Source of the DNA: DASQEH01 sp038237745
GTDB lineage: Bacteria > Actinomycetota > Actinomycetes > Propionibacteriales > Nocardioidaceae
Assembly (NCBI GenBank): GCA_038237745.1
Contig: JBBRYJ010000004.1
Coordinates: 62,001-126,000, forward strand
DNA length: 64,000 bases
Direction: 5' to 3'
In this document: one piece after another, positions 15,848 to 25,247 of the stretch
Numbering within the stretch: the stretch's first letter is position 1
Layout: each line of letters begins with the position of its first letter
Position numbers and translations under genes: made by a program
Notes under the pieces: model-generated
The model's database searches: none
Told to the model about the DNA's origin: nothing
What the model saw: only the letters and a program-made list of their open reading frames with translations

Positions 15848-16810
15848 ATGGCGCTCGGGTTGTCGGGGACGTTGGGTGACTCGGGGGAGTTTGCCGTGGT
15901 CGCCGCTGTGACGTCGAGGTTCGCACAGGGGGCCCACGTAAGCGTCGGCCCCGGCGACGACGCAGCTGTGGTGTCGCTCCCAGGCGGAGAGGTGGTGGCC
16001 TCGCTGGACATGTTGCTACAGAACCGGCACTTCCGGCTCGACTGGTCCAGCGCCGAGGACATCGGACGCAAGGCCGCCGCCGAGAACCTGTCCGACATCA
16101 ACGCGATGGGTGGTACCGCGACCGCGCTGCTCGTGGGGCTCGGCGGCCCCCCCGAACTCGCCGCATCCTGGGCTCTGGAGTTCGCCGATGGCCTGGCGAC
16201 CGAGGCCGCCGAGGTGGGTGCGAGCGTCGTCGGGGGCGACCTCACCCAGTCGGACCTGGTCACGATCGCAGTAACGGCTCTCGGATTCTGTGAGCACGGT
16301 GTCGTCCGTCGCTCCGGCGCCGCACCGGGCGACGTCGTGGCGTTGGCAGGCCGGCAGGGATGGGCTGCCGCCGGATTTGCGGTTCTCGCCCGAGGGTTCC
16401 GCTCTCCCCGGGCCGTCGTCGACGCGCATCGTCAGCCCCGTCCGCCGTACGGCGCCGGGCCTCGCGCGGCTGCCATGGGGGCGACGGCCATGATCGACGT
16501 CAGCGACGGGCTGCTGCAAGATCTCGGTCATGTCGCGTTGGCGAGCTCCGTGTCGATCGACCTGCGTTCGGCAACCCTTGAGATCCCCGAGCCGCTCCAG
16601 GCGGTCGGAGCCGCGCTTGGGGTAGATCCCGTCAGGTTCGTTCTCACCGGGGGAGACGACTACTGCCTTGCCGCAACGTTCCCCGCCGGGGCCGAGCTAC
16701 CGGCCGAATGGCACGAGATCGGACGAGTCACCGACGCTGGTGAAGCAGGTGTCGTCACCGTCGACGGCACCGTTCCCGACTATCCCGGCGGACACCAGCA
16801 CTTCCGCTGA
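15848..16810 (+). CDS. thiL: thiamine-monophosphate kinase
   Basis: 320 residues. Phosphorylates thiamine monophosphate to the active diphosphate. Family signatures: GPGDDAAVV near the N-terminus, AENLSDINAMGG, GGDLTQSD, MIDVSDGLLQDL and LTGGDDYCL. The start at 15848 follows GAGGAGG; an in-frame ATG at 15821 lacks such a site. No thiamine riboswitch is visible upstream. Confidence 0.94.
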   Translation: MALGLSGTLGDSGEFAVVAAVTSRFAQGAHVSVGPGDDAAVVSLPGGEVVASLDMLLQNRHFRLDWSSAEDIGRKAAAENLSDINAMGGTATALLVGLGGPPELAASWALEFADGLATEAAEVGASVVGGDLTQSDLVTIAVTALGFCEHGVVRRSGAAPGDVVALAGRQGWAAAGFAVLARGFRSPRAVVDAHRQPRPPYGAGPRAAAMGATAMIDVSDGLLQDLGHVALASSVSIDLRSATLEIPEPLQAVGAALGVDPVRFVLTGGDDYCLAATFPAGAELPAEWHEIGRVTDAGEAGVVTVDGTVPDYPGGHQHFR

Positions 16811-16905
16811 CCGGTGACGCTTCCGTGCTCCACACCGCCGGTACGTCGCGAGCGGACCGCCACGGCGCGCGAGCAAGCAGAGACCACCAGACCAGGCCTC
16901 CCCCA

Positions 16906-17988
16906 CTACCACCCCGACCGATGTGCCTCGACGAGCGCTCGAACGTCGTCCAGCGGTAGCCCCTCCCTGGCATGCCCCGCGTGGCCGTGCATGGTGGCCG
17001 AGCAGCTCAGTGAGTCGAGCACGGCCTCCTCGCTCGCCTCCACGACCGCTGCGAACAGCTCGTTGATCTGGGTGCCGGCCAGGGACACGCCTGACAGCGG
17101 ACCTCCCCGGACGGTCGACCTCAGGCCGGTGGCCGCACACAGGAAGATCTCCCCGCTGCCGTGATGCGCGTACGAGCCGGTGCGGGCCAGCCCGAGCCCG
17201 ACCCGGCGGGCCAGTCGTGCGCAGGACGACGGGTCGAGTGGCGCATCGGTGACGACCACGCCGATGCACGATCCGGCCGGCTCCGGCTCGGGATAGGGGT
17301 CGGCGTGGAGCAGACGCCCCGCCGCTATGCCGTCGATGGTGAGCCGCTCCCGGTCGCCGAAGTTCGTGAGCAGCAGCACCCCGACCGTGAAGCCCTCGCC
17401 ACATCGACGAGAAGCCGAGCCGATGCCCCCCTTGAAGCCGAGGCACGACATACCGGTCCCCGCTCCGACGCTGCCCTGCTCGAAGGTGGCCATCGATGCC
17501 GCCGTCGCATGTGCGACTTCCCACGCCGACTCGACGTCGGCCTTGGTGACCTGCATGCGGGCCGCATTGTTGAGATAGGAGTCGTCACACTCGGCCACGA
17601 CCGGGATGACCACGTCGTTGCCGACCTCGGGATGCTGCTCGACCATCAGCTCGCAGGCGGCGTCGTACACACGCCCGAGCTGCATCGTCGACGTCAGCAG
17701 GATGGGCGTCTCCAGCAGACCCCACTCGGCCGCTGTCAGGAATCCGGTGCACTCGCCCGCGCCGTTGAGGACTGCTCCGCCGACGGGAACCGGTCTTGCG
17801 TATGCGTCCGCGGCGACACAGATCACGGAGACTCCGGTCCGAGCGATGCCTCGTCCCTCGACCGGCGCGAATTCGTCTCGGATGAGTGTGGTGTGGCCGA
17901 CCCCTACACCCGGGACGTCGCTGATGGAGTTGGTCGCCCCGGTCGGCATCACGCCGATGGTGACGCCGAGGTCGCGGATACGCGTCAT
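16906..17988 (-). CDS. P1 family peptidase (DmpA-like, S58)
   Basis: 360 residues. The N-terminus ATNSISDVPGVGVGHTTL and GSVGAGTGMSCLGFKGG are diagnostic of DmpA/L-aminopeptidase-D-esterase N-terminal-nucleophile hydrolases. A Gly-Ser pair in PAGSCIGVVVTDAPL marks the likely self-cleavage site that frees the catalytic serine. Cytoplasmic; the natural substrate is unknown. Convergent with thiL. Confidence 0.9.
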   Translation of the reverse strand: MTRIRDLGVTIGVMPTGATNSISDVPGVGVGHTTLIRDEFAPVEGRGIARTGVSVICVAADAYARPVPVGGAVLNGAGECTGFLTAAEWGLLETPILLTSTMQLGRVYDAACELMVEQHPEVGNDVVIPVVAECDDSYLNNAARMQVTKADVESAWEVAHATAASMATFEQGSVGAGTGMSCLGFKGGIGSASRRCGEGFTVGVLLLTNFGDRERLTIDGIAAGRLLHADPYPEPEPAGSCIGVVVTDAPLDPSSCARLARRVGLGLARTGSYAHHGSGEIFLCAATGLRSTVRGGPLSGVSLAGTQINELFAAVVEASEEAVLDSLSCSATMHGHAGHAREGLPLDDVRALVEAHRSGW

Positions 17989-18152
17989 CCAGGCATCCTG
18001 CCGCAGCGCCGGACATCATCGGCCGACAGGTGCTGTCGAGCCCTTGTGACGCGCTGAGCCCGGCCGGTCGTCTCCGACCAAGCCATTGAGTGCGACGGCG
18101 GAGCCGAGCGACCCGCCGGGCGACGACAGGGATGGGCTGGCAGAGTGGCCCC

Positions 18153-19226
18153 GTGCCCACGCCACAGCCGTCGCCGACTGTGGTGTGGTCGCCCGAGACC
18201 CGACTGCATCGACCCGACGCCGAGATCTGGGTCGGCGTCCGGACCGAGGGTACGGAGGTGCCGGAGCGCGTCGACCGCATTCTCCAGGCGGTCCGCGACG
18301 AGCAGTGGCAGGTGGTCGAGGCGACGTCGCACGACGACGACGTGCTGGCTGAGGTGCATGACTCCGACTTCCTGTGCCATCTCGGAACGGTCCACGAGCG
18401 CTGGCGAGAGTCGGGGATCCCCGAGCTCGTCGGCCAGGACCGGGTGGTGCCGTACATGTTCGCGACCGAGGCGATGCTCGGCCAGCTTCCCGGACGGCTT
18501 CCGTCGGCGGTGCACGCTCTCGCCGGCTGGTACTGCTACGACACCATGACCCTCGTCGGGCCGGATACCTGGCGGTCTGCTCGTGCTGCGTTGGACTGCG
18601 CCCTCACGGCCGTCGACCTCGTGTCTGACGGCCATCGGGCTGTGTACGCCGTCTGCCGCCCGCCAGGTCACCACGTGACACGCACCGGGTACGGCGGCTC
18701 CTGCTACCTCAACAACGCGGCGGTCGCTGCTCAGGCGCTCCGCCGCAAGGGCCACGAGAACGTCGCCGTCGTCGACGTGGACGCACACCACGGAAACGGG
18801 ACCGCATCGATCTTCTACGACCGTGGCGACGTCTTCTACGGTTCGGTCCATGTCGACCCGGGCGCTGGCTGGTTCCCGCACGTAGTCGGCTTCGCGGACG
18901 AGGTGGGGTCGGGCGAGGGGGAGGGCACCACGCTCAACGTTCCTCTGTCGCCGGGGACCGGAGACGGTCCATGGTGCGACGCGGTGTCGCTCCTAGCCGA
19001 GCGAGCTGCGGAGTCGGGGGCGACCGCCCTCGTGGTCTCGCTGGGACTCGACGCCGCGGTCGACGACCCGGAGTCACCGCTCCGTGTGTCGCGAGACGGC
19101 TACGCACGAGCCGGTTCGGAACTTGCCGAGCTCGCCCTCCCGACCGTGCTGGTACAGGAGGGTGGCTACCACCTCGACTCGCTCGGTGGTCTCGTCACCG
19201 CGTTCGTGACGCCGTTCGTCACGTAG
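18153..19226 (+). CDS. histone deacetylase/acetoin-utilisation family deacetylase
   Basis: About 357 residues from GTG 18153; ATG 18132 is possible. Zinc-deacetylase motifs: RPPGHHVTR (active-site His pair), GGSCYLNNAA, DVDAHHGNGT (zinc Asp and His) and, near the end, GGYHLDSL. Bacterial members deacetylate small molecules such as polyamines, or acetylated proteins. No linked acetyltransferase gene is seen, so the substrate is open. Confidence 0.9.
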   Translation: MPTPQPSPTVVWSPETRLHRPDAEIWVGVRTEGTEVPERVDRILQAVRDEQWQVVEATSHDDDVLAEVHDSDFLCHLGTVHERWRESGIPELVGQDRVVPYMFATEAMLGQLPGRLPSAVHALAGWYCYDTMTLVGPDTWRSARAALDCALTAVDLVSDGHRAVYAVCRPPGHHVTRTGYGGSCYLNNAAVAAQALRRKGHENVAVVDVDAHHGNGTASIFYDRGDVFYGSVHVDPGAGWFPHVVGFADEVGSGEGEGTTLNVPLSPGTGDGPWCDAVSLLAERAAESGATALVVSLGLDAAVDDPESPLRVSRDGYARAGSELAELALPTVLVQEGGYHLDSLGGLVTAFVTPFVT

Positions 19227-19285
19227 CGCTGAGGTGGTGCGAACGTCGGGCTGTTGCGGCACGAAGTTGCGTGAGCAAGAGTGAG

Positions 19286-19471
19286 TCAGCGGCTGACTTT
19301 GCCGGCCTTGAGGCACGACGTGCAGACGTTGAGGCGCTTGGGAGTGCCGTTGACGACCGCGCGCACCCGCTGGATGTTGGGGTCGAAGCGACGCTTCGTG
19401 CGGCGGTGCGAGTGAGACACGTTGTGCCCGAAGCCGGGACCCTTGGCGCAGATGTCACAAACGGCGGCCAC
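19286..19471 (-). CDS. rpmB: 50S ribosomal protein L28 (bL28), zinc-ribbon form
   Basis: 61 residues, GTG start behind AGGAG. Contains CDIC near the N-terminus and CTSC near the C-terminus, a C+ zinc-binding paralogue type. Core HRRTKRRFDPNIQRVR matches bL28. Divergent from the DAK2-domain gene; the 115 bases between them must hold both promoters. Confidence 0.96.
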   Translation of the reverse strand: MAAVCDICAKGPGFGHNVSHSHRRTKRRFDPNIQRVRAVVNGTPKRLNVCTSCLKAGKVSR

Positions 19472-19586
19472 AGTGTTCTCCTACGCGGGGCTCGGTGGAA
19501 GGGCGAAGCGTGCCCGGACGACCCTCGGGCAACGGTCTACGATAACCGACCCGCGTCCGGCGACGCCAATTGTGAGAGCCTCTCCT

Positions 19587-21227
19587 GTGACCAGCTCCCC
19601 TGACATCGCGCTGCTGGAGCGATGGGCGGACCTTGCGCTATGGGGCCTGGGCGCAGCACGGGAGGAGATCGACGCCCTCAACGTGTACCCCGTCCCCGAC
19701 GGCGACACAGGGACCAACCTCTACCTGACGTTCGAGGCTGCGAGGGCGGCTCTCGTCGAGTCCCGTGCCGACTCTCTCGTCGAGGCGCTCACCGTCTTCG
19801 CTAGGGGAGCCCTGGTCGGGGCCCGCGGCAACTCCGGTGTCATCGTGTCGCAGCTTCTGTGGGCGGGTGCCGACCAGCTTCTGCGCGGCAACCCGCTCGA
19901 GCCCGGCAAACTGCTGGCCGACACGATCACCCTGGCGGCAGACGCGGCGTACGCCGCGGTCGGACAACCGGTCGAGGGCACCATCTTGTCGGTCGCCCGC
20001 GCCGCCTCAGACGCGGCCCAGGCGGCCCTCGTCGACGCGCCGACCGCTCTCGGCGAACAGATGGGCCACGTCATCCGCGCCGCCGCTGCTGCCGCCCGCG
20101 AGGCGCTCGACCGCACGCCTGACCAGCTCGAGACACTGCGGCTGGCAGGTGTCGTCGACGCCGGGGGGCGAGGTCTGTGCGTCATCTTCGACGCAGCCGA
20201 ACAGGCGTTCACTGGAAGGAGAGCCCCCGCCCGCGACCGGCGCCTTGCCCGCCCGCTGCCGAGCCCGGTCCCGTCCGAGCAGAGCATCCGCGCCGAGGGT
20301 CCCGGCTATGAGGTGATGTACCTCCTCGACGCCGACGACCCCGAGGTTGCCCTCCTCAGGAGCGCCCTCGGGTCGCTCGGAACCTCCGTCGTCGTCGTCG
20401 GTGGCGATGGGCTCTGGAACGTGCACATCCACACTGACGACGTAGGCGCAGCCGTCGAGGCGGGTATCGCCGCCGGACGGCCGCACCGCCTGCGAGTGAC
20501 CCAACTCGAGGACCGTCACAGCGCGGTGGGGCGCTGCACGCCGGCGCAAGGATCGGCGCCGGCACACACGCGCGGTGTCGTCGCGGTCTCGGCCGGAGAG
20601 GGCCTCGCGGCGCTCTTCGAAGACGCAGGTGCCGCCGTGGTCCGCGCAGCGCCCGGGCGTCGCTGCTCGACCGGCGACATCATCGACGCGATCCGGACGA
20701 CAGGGAGTGACCAGGTGGTCGTGCTGCCCAACGACAGTGACACTCTCCAGGCGGCTGAGGCCGCATCGCGAGCTGTGCGGGACCTGGGAGTCAGGGCAGC
20801 CGTCATACCGTCTCGTGCGCAGGTGCAGGGTCTCGCCGCGATGGCTGTTCACGAGCCAGGCCGGTCCTTCGACGACGACGTCGTGCAGATGACCTCCGCG
20901 GCCGGACACGCCAGACATGGGGCTGTCACGATCGCTGCCCGGGACGCGATGACGACGGCCGGGCGGTGCAGCCGGGGCGATGTGCTCGGCGTCGTCGACG
21001 GTGACTTCGCCGTCGTCGGTGACGACGTCCGACGGACGGCGATGGACGTGGTCGACCGGCTGTTGAGCGGTGGAGGCGAGATGCTCACCCTGATCTCCGG
21101 TGCCGGCGTCGACACCACGATGGTGGGCCGGCTCAGGGAGCAGGTCGAGGCGACGTACCCCGCGGTGGCGGTGGTCGAGTACTCCGGCGGGCAGGACAGG
21201 TACCCGCTCCTCATCGGGGTGGAGTGA
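19587..21227 (+). CDS. DAK2 domain/FakA-like fatty acid kinase family protein
   Basis: About 546 residues from GTG 19587; GTG 19572 is an alternative. The N-terminal DAK2 (DhaL) domain has LNVYPVPDGDTGTN, whose Asp residues bind Mg-ADP, and GARGNSGVIVSQLL. The C-terminal half resembles the FakA middle and DegV-like regions (for example NVHIHTDDVG, VVLPNDSD). FakA phosphorylates fatty acids held by FakB; no FakB gene is present here. The stop overlaps recG by one base, the usual actinobacterial pairing. Confidence 0.88.
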   Translation: MTSSPDIALLERWADLALWGLGAAREEIDALNVYPVPDGDTGTNLYLTFEAARAALVESRADSLVEALTVFARGALVGARGNSGVIVSQLLWAGADQLLRGNPLEPGKLLADTITLAADAAYAAVGQPVEGTILSVARAASDAAQAALVDAPTALGEQMGHVIRAAAAAAREALDRTPDQLETLRLAGVVDAGGRGLCVIFDAAEQAFTGRRAPARDRRLARPLPSPVPSEQSIRAEGPGYEVMYLLDADDPEVALLRSALGSLGTSVVVVGGDGLWNVHIHTDDVGAAVEAGIAAGRPHRLRVTQLEDRHSAVGRCTPAQGSAPAHTRGVVAVSAGEGLAALFEDAGAAVVRAAPGRRCSTGDIIDAIRTTGSDQVVVLPNDSDTLQAAEAASRAVRDLGVRAAVIPSRAQVQGLAAMAVHEPGRSFDDDVVQMTSAAGHARHGAVTIAARDAMTTAGRCSRGDVLGVVDGDFAVVGDDVRRTAMDVVDRLLSGGGEMLTLISGAGVDTTMVGRLREQVEATYPAVAVVEYSGGQDRYPLLIGVE

Positions 21228-23416
21228 TGGCGACCCTGGAGACCAGGCTGGACAGGGTGCTCGGTGCGAGGTCGGCGAAGGCGCTGGCCACGGCGTTCGA
21301 GATGTCGACGGTGGGAGACCTGCTCGGCCACTACCCACGGCGGCTGGCAGACAGGGGTGAGCTGACCGACCTGGCCGACCTTCGGATCGGGGAACACGTG
21401 ACGGTGCTCGCCAAGACGACCAGCGTCAAGGTGGGCAGCTACCAGCCGAAGGGAGGCGGCCGCCGAGCGGCGCGCACGGACGTCGTCGTCACCGACGGCA
21501 TACATGAGCTCGCGATGACGTTCTTCCGCCAACCCTGGCGGAAGGGTCAGCTGGAGCCGGGCACGGTCGCCTGGTTCAGCGGCAAGGTGGACGTCTTCAA
21601 GGGTCGCCGGCAGCTCCAGTCCCCGACATGCGAGGTGCTCGGCTCAGGAGAGGACCTCGAAGACTTCGGTAGCGAGGAGCTCCAGCGTTGGTGGCCGATC
21701 TACCCCGCGACGTCAGCGGTCTCGTCGAAGATGGTGCACGACTCCGTCGCGCTCATCCTCGAGCAACTCGACCCCGTACCCGACCCCCTTCCCGACGATG
21801 TACGACAGACGCACGGGCTCATGTCGTGCGACGAGGCGCTGCGTCTGGTCCACCGGGCGACGGGGCCGCCCGACTGGGAGCGGGCGAGGGAAAGACTGCG
21901 GTTCGACGAGGCGTTCGCACTCCAGACCGTTCTGGCACAGCGGCGGCACCTTTTGACCTTACTCCCCGCCGTACCCCGGCGCCCCGCCCAGGACGGGCTG
22001 CGTAGCCGGTTCGACCGCTCCCTCCCCTTCGCGTTGACGTCCGGGCAGGTCGAGGTGGGCGGCGAGATCGACGCGGATCTGAGCCGCTCCTCTCCGATGC
22101 ACCGGCTGCTGCAGGGCGAGGTCGGATCCGGGAAGACGGTCGTAGCCCTGCGCGCCATGCTCCAGGTGGTCGACGCAGCTGGACAGGCGGCCCTGCTGGC
22201 TCCGACGGAGGTCCTGGCCGCGCAGCACTTCCGCTCGATCCGGTCGATGCTCGGACCCATGGCCGAGGCGGGCATGCTGGGCGGCGACCAGGACGCCACC
22301 AGGGTGGTCCTGCTGACCGGATCGATGGGTGCCTCACGCCGCCGGCAGGTGCTCCTGGAGGCCGCCTCGGGAACCGCGGGAATCGTCATCGGAACCCACG
22401 CGCTTCTCGAGGACGTCGTTCAGTTCGCCGAGCTCGGCCTCGTCGTCGTCGACGAGCAGCACCGCTTCGGAGTCGAGCAGCGCGCGGCCCTCACCGGCAA
22501 GGCAGGCTCCACACCTCCGCACGTGCTCGTCATGACGGCGACCCCGATCCCGCGCACGGTCGCAATGACGGTTTTCGGAGACCTCGACGTCTCGACGCTC
22601 AGTGAGCTGCCTGCGGGACGGGCCACCACCCAGACGACAGTCGTGTCGGCTGCGGAGCGTCCGGAGTGGTTGGAGCGCGCTTGGCAACGCGTGCGCGAGG
22701 AGGTGTCGAGGGGCCACCAGGCGTACGTCGTGTGCCCACGCATCGGCGGGGAGCCGGAGCCGGGCGCCATGCAACCGGTGGCCGACGGCGAAGAGAGTCG
22801 GCGTCCACCGCTCGCGGTCGCCGACGTGGCCGCCGACCTCGTGAGCGGACCACTGAGCGGACTGCGCGTCTTCGTCCTTCACGGCCGTCTCCCCGCCGAC
22901 GAGAAGGACGAGGTCATGCGCCGTTTCGCTGCGGGCGACATCGACGTACTGGTGGCGACGACGGTGATCGAGGTAGGTGTCGACGTGGCCAACGCATCGC
23001 TCATGGTGGTGATGGACGCCGACCGGTTCGGCGTCTCGCAGCTGCACCAGCTTCGCGGCCGGGTAGGGCGGGGCTCCGTGCCAGGACTCTGCCTGCTGGT
23101 CACCGAGGCACCCGAAGGATCCCGGTCGCGAGATCGGCTCGACGGTGTGGCGGCGACGTCCGACGGCTTCGCCCTTGCCAAGCTCGACCTCGAGAGCCGC
23201 CGCGAGGGCGATGTCCTGGGGGCCACCCAGTCGGGTCGGCGGTCGAGTCTGCGACTGCTCTCCGTGCTGCGTGACGAGGACGTCATCGCGCAGGCTCGGA
23301 CGAGCGCCGAGCGACTTGTCGCCGCCGACCCGCTGCTCGACCGGCATCCCCACCTGGCGGCGGCTGTCGCGCAGCTCATCGCTACCGAGCAGGCCGGATA
23401 CCTGGAGAAGTCCTGA
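21227..23416 (+). CDS. recG: ATP-dependent DNA helicase RecG
   Basis: 729 residues. Wedge/OB domain at the N-terminus (about 50-150), then Walker A GEVGSGKT (about 297), DEQH box VVDEQHRFG (about 408), MTATPIPRT, and helicase C motifs EVGVDVANASLMV and QLHQLRGRVGRG. Remodels stalled forks and Holliday junctions. ATG 21227 shares its first base with the preceding stop (TGATG). Confidence 0.97.
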   Translation: MATLETRLDRVLGARSAKALATAFEMSTVGDLLGHYPRRLADRGELTDLADLRIGEHVTVLAKTTSVKVGSYQPKGGGRRAARTDVVVTDGIHELAMTFFRQPWRKGQLEPGTVAWFSGKVDVFKGRRQLQSPTCEVLGSGEDLEDFGSEELQRWWPIYPATSAVSSKMVHDSVALILEQLDPVPDPLPDDVRQTHGLMSCDEALRLVHRATGPPDWERARERLRFDEAFALQTVLAQRRHLLTLLPAVPRRPAQDGLRSRFDRSLPFALTSGQVEVGGEIDADLSRSSPMHRLLQGEVGSGKTVVALRAMLQVVDAAGQAALLAPTEVLAAQHFRSIRSMLGPMAEAGMLGGDQDATRVVLLTGSMGASRRRQVLLEAASGTAGIVIGTHALLEDVVQFAELGLVVVDEQHRFGVEQRAALTGKAGSTPPHVLVMTATPIPRTVAMTVFGDLDVSTLSELPAGRATTQTTVVSAAERPEWLERAWQRVREEVSRGHQAYVVCPRIGGEPEPGAMQPVADGEESRRPPLAVADVAADLVSGPLSGLRVFVLHGRLPADEKDEVMRRFAAGDIDVLVATTVIEVGVDVANASLMVVMDADRFGVSQLHQLRGRVGRGSVPGLCLLVTEAPEGSRSRDRLDGVAATSDGFALAKLDLESRREGDVLGATQSGRRSSLRLLSVLRDEDVIAQARTSAERLVAADPLLDRHPHLAAAVAQLIATEQAGYLEKS

Positions 23417-23426
23417 GCACAGTGGT

Positions 23427-23446
23427 CCGGACACCCCCTCGTCCGG
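23427..23446 (+). terminator. candidate terminator after recG
   Basis: CCGGAC and GTCCGG form a 6-bp stem with an 8-base loop, followed by CCTTTCCC, eleven bases after the recG stop. Confidence 0.45.
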
Positions 23447-23588
23447 CCTTTCCCGCGTTCCGGCGAGGTGGTTCGCGAGGCCGCGGGTGGGTCGGTTGAG
23501 GAATGCCCATTTCGCCTAAACCGGGATGCTCAGCCCGTAGCATCGAAGCCGTGGGCGCGTCGGCGTCCGGCTAGCGGGAGGGGGGCGC

Positions 23589-23927
23589 ATGAAGCGTCTT
23601 GTCAACAAGTCGGTCGCAGTCCTTGCGACTGCGGCATTCGCGTCGCTCGGTGCGGTCGCCATCGCACCCGCGGCCTCGGCGGACACGCCGGGCTGTGTGA
23701 CCCGTGCCGAATACCGCAGCGTCCAGTACGGCATGAGCAAGCCGCGCGTACACAACACCTTCGACACCAGTGGTGCCTTCTACAGGAACACTGCCAGCGG
23801 ATTCAGCCGCATCTACTCGGTCTGCAACCTGTACTCGAAACGGCACTCGGTCGTCGTCAAGTACATGGACATGGGTTCGCAGCCCGCCATGGTCGAGAGC
23901 CTGGCATGGCGTCCGCTGGGGGGATAG
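23589..23927 (+). CDS. small secreted protein with signal peptide
   Basis: 112 residues, strong ribosome binding site (GGGAGGGGGG). Residues 1-31 are a Sec signal (Lys/Arg, hydrophobic core, cleavage near ASA-DT). The mature part of about 80 residues has two Cys residues that may form a disulfide, and YGMSKPRVHN followed by aromatic-rich strands. This resembles the small SmpA/BLIP-like alpha-beta folds of actinobacteria, but I cannot assign a function. Confidence 0.75.
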   Translation: MKRLVNKSVAVLATAAFASLGAVAIAPAASADTPGCVTRAEYRSVQYGMSKPRVHNTFDTSGAFYRNTASGFSRIYSVCNLYSKRHSVVVKYMDMGSQPAMVESLAWRPLGG

Positions 23928-24015
23928 TCGCGGACTTCTCGGCCATGAGAGGCGGGCTGCGGCTCCACCTTCGCTAGAGGCCAGCAGCGGCAGCACATCG
24001 ATCGCGGTCGCGGGG

Positions 24016-24938
24016 CTACGCCTCGCAGCGGATGACCGTCTCGGAGTTCGGGCAGGAGTCGGTCCCAGCGTTCCCGTCGCGGAGTCGATGCCAGGTCCGC
24101 CGTCGACTAGATCGCTGCCGTTACCTCCCCCGAGGGTGTCGTTGCCGTCCTCGCCGAAGAGCCGGTCGGCGCCCCCGCCTCCACCGATGATGTCGTTGCC
24201 GCTTCCTCCGAAGAGCTGGTTGGAGGTGGCCGAGCCGTGGATGATGTCGTCTCCCGACGACCCGCTGACGTCCTCCACACCGATGAGAACGTCGTTACCC
24301 CATCCCGTCGCGCGGCCCATCGAGAGGTCGACGTTCACCGAGCGCGGGATTCTCCTGGCCATCCACGGTGATCTGGTCGTTCCCCGCACGGTCGACGAAC
24401 GACGAGCCGTGCACCGCGAGCAGGATGTCGTCTCCGAGACCCCCGACGAGCTGGTTGACTCCTGCACCGTCGGCAAGACTGTTACCGTCAGGGCCGGCCA
24501 CCAGTCTGTCGTTCCCGAGGCTACCGCTGAGCTCTGCCCGCCCGCGGTGACCTTGCCGACGTCGTCGCCTCCGCCGAGCAGCACCTGCCGGATCGTGTCG
24601 TCCACGACGACCGAGTCGGCCCCGTCGCCGGTGAAGATGAGCTGGACCCGCCGGACGCGGTCACCGTCGGGCCAGACTCCCGACGCGACGTTGATGACTA
24701 CCCCGACCGCCTTCTCCTGGTACGAGACGGCATCCTCGGCGCTGAGGCTGGCAGACCCGGAGGGTCCCCGACTATCAGGTCGGTAAGCGGTCCGCCGCTC
24801 AGCAGGTCGTTGTCGTGGCCGCTTCGCCGAAGCATGTGGCTGGGCCGGCACCGTCGGAGGCTGGGGTGTTGGTGCCGCAGGTGATCATCAGGACAGCGGT
24901 TGCCGCGACGCTGACTCCTGCCAGACTTCGTGTTCCAT
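24016..24938 (-). pseudogene. frame-shifted secreted RTX (calcium-binding, hemolysin-type) protein
   Basis: RTX nonapeptides (GGxGxDxLxG type) appear on the minus strand but in changing frames. In order: ATG 24938 with a lipoprotein-like signal in another frame (AATAVLMITCG); GHDNDLLSGG; FTGDGADSVVVDD; GVNQLVGGLGDDILL; GGSGNDIIGGGGGADRLFG and GEDGNDTLGGGNGSDLVDGG; then DSCPNSETVIRCEA just before a stop at 24016. At least four frame changes are needed. Either the gene is decayed or the sequence has indel errors; the preserved repeats suggest recent loss. Calcium binding and secretion are the family role. Confidence 0.7.
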
Positions 24939-25247
24939 AGCGTGCCTGCCTGCCTGCCTTGCCTTTGCGCGTAGGCCGACCGTGCCGACGGTCAAGCCGG
25001 CGGAGTGGCCTCAATGGCAGGACTGGCCCGTGGCGGCCGTACCTGTCAAGAGCCGGGAGGCGTCCAGTGGGCAGTGCACGGAAATCCGCAAAGAGCACGT
25101 GCAGCACATGAATTCGGTGTGTGATTGCCACTAGACCCACTGTGACGGGTCGCGCCGGACCAGGATCGTGACGCGACACCTGGCCCCGTCCGCAGCTGCC
25201 AACCGCGCGTGTGTCTGCCGGAGGTGCCACCAGCGAGGAGTAGATGC
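24939..25247. other. non-coding gap with a short TGCC repeat
   Basis: No credible gene. Just upstream of the RTX pseudogene start is a run of four TGCC units (24943-24958), where slippage would be easy. The remainder probably holds the promoters of the two divergent units. AGGAGT at 25239 is the ribosome binding site of the next gene. Confidence 0.4.
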
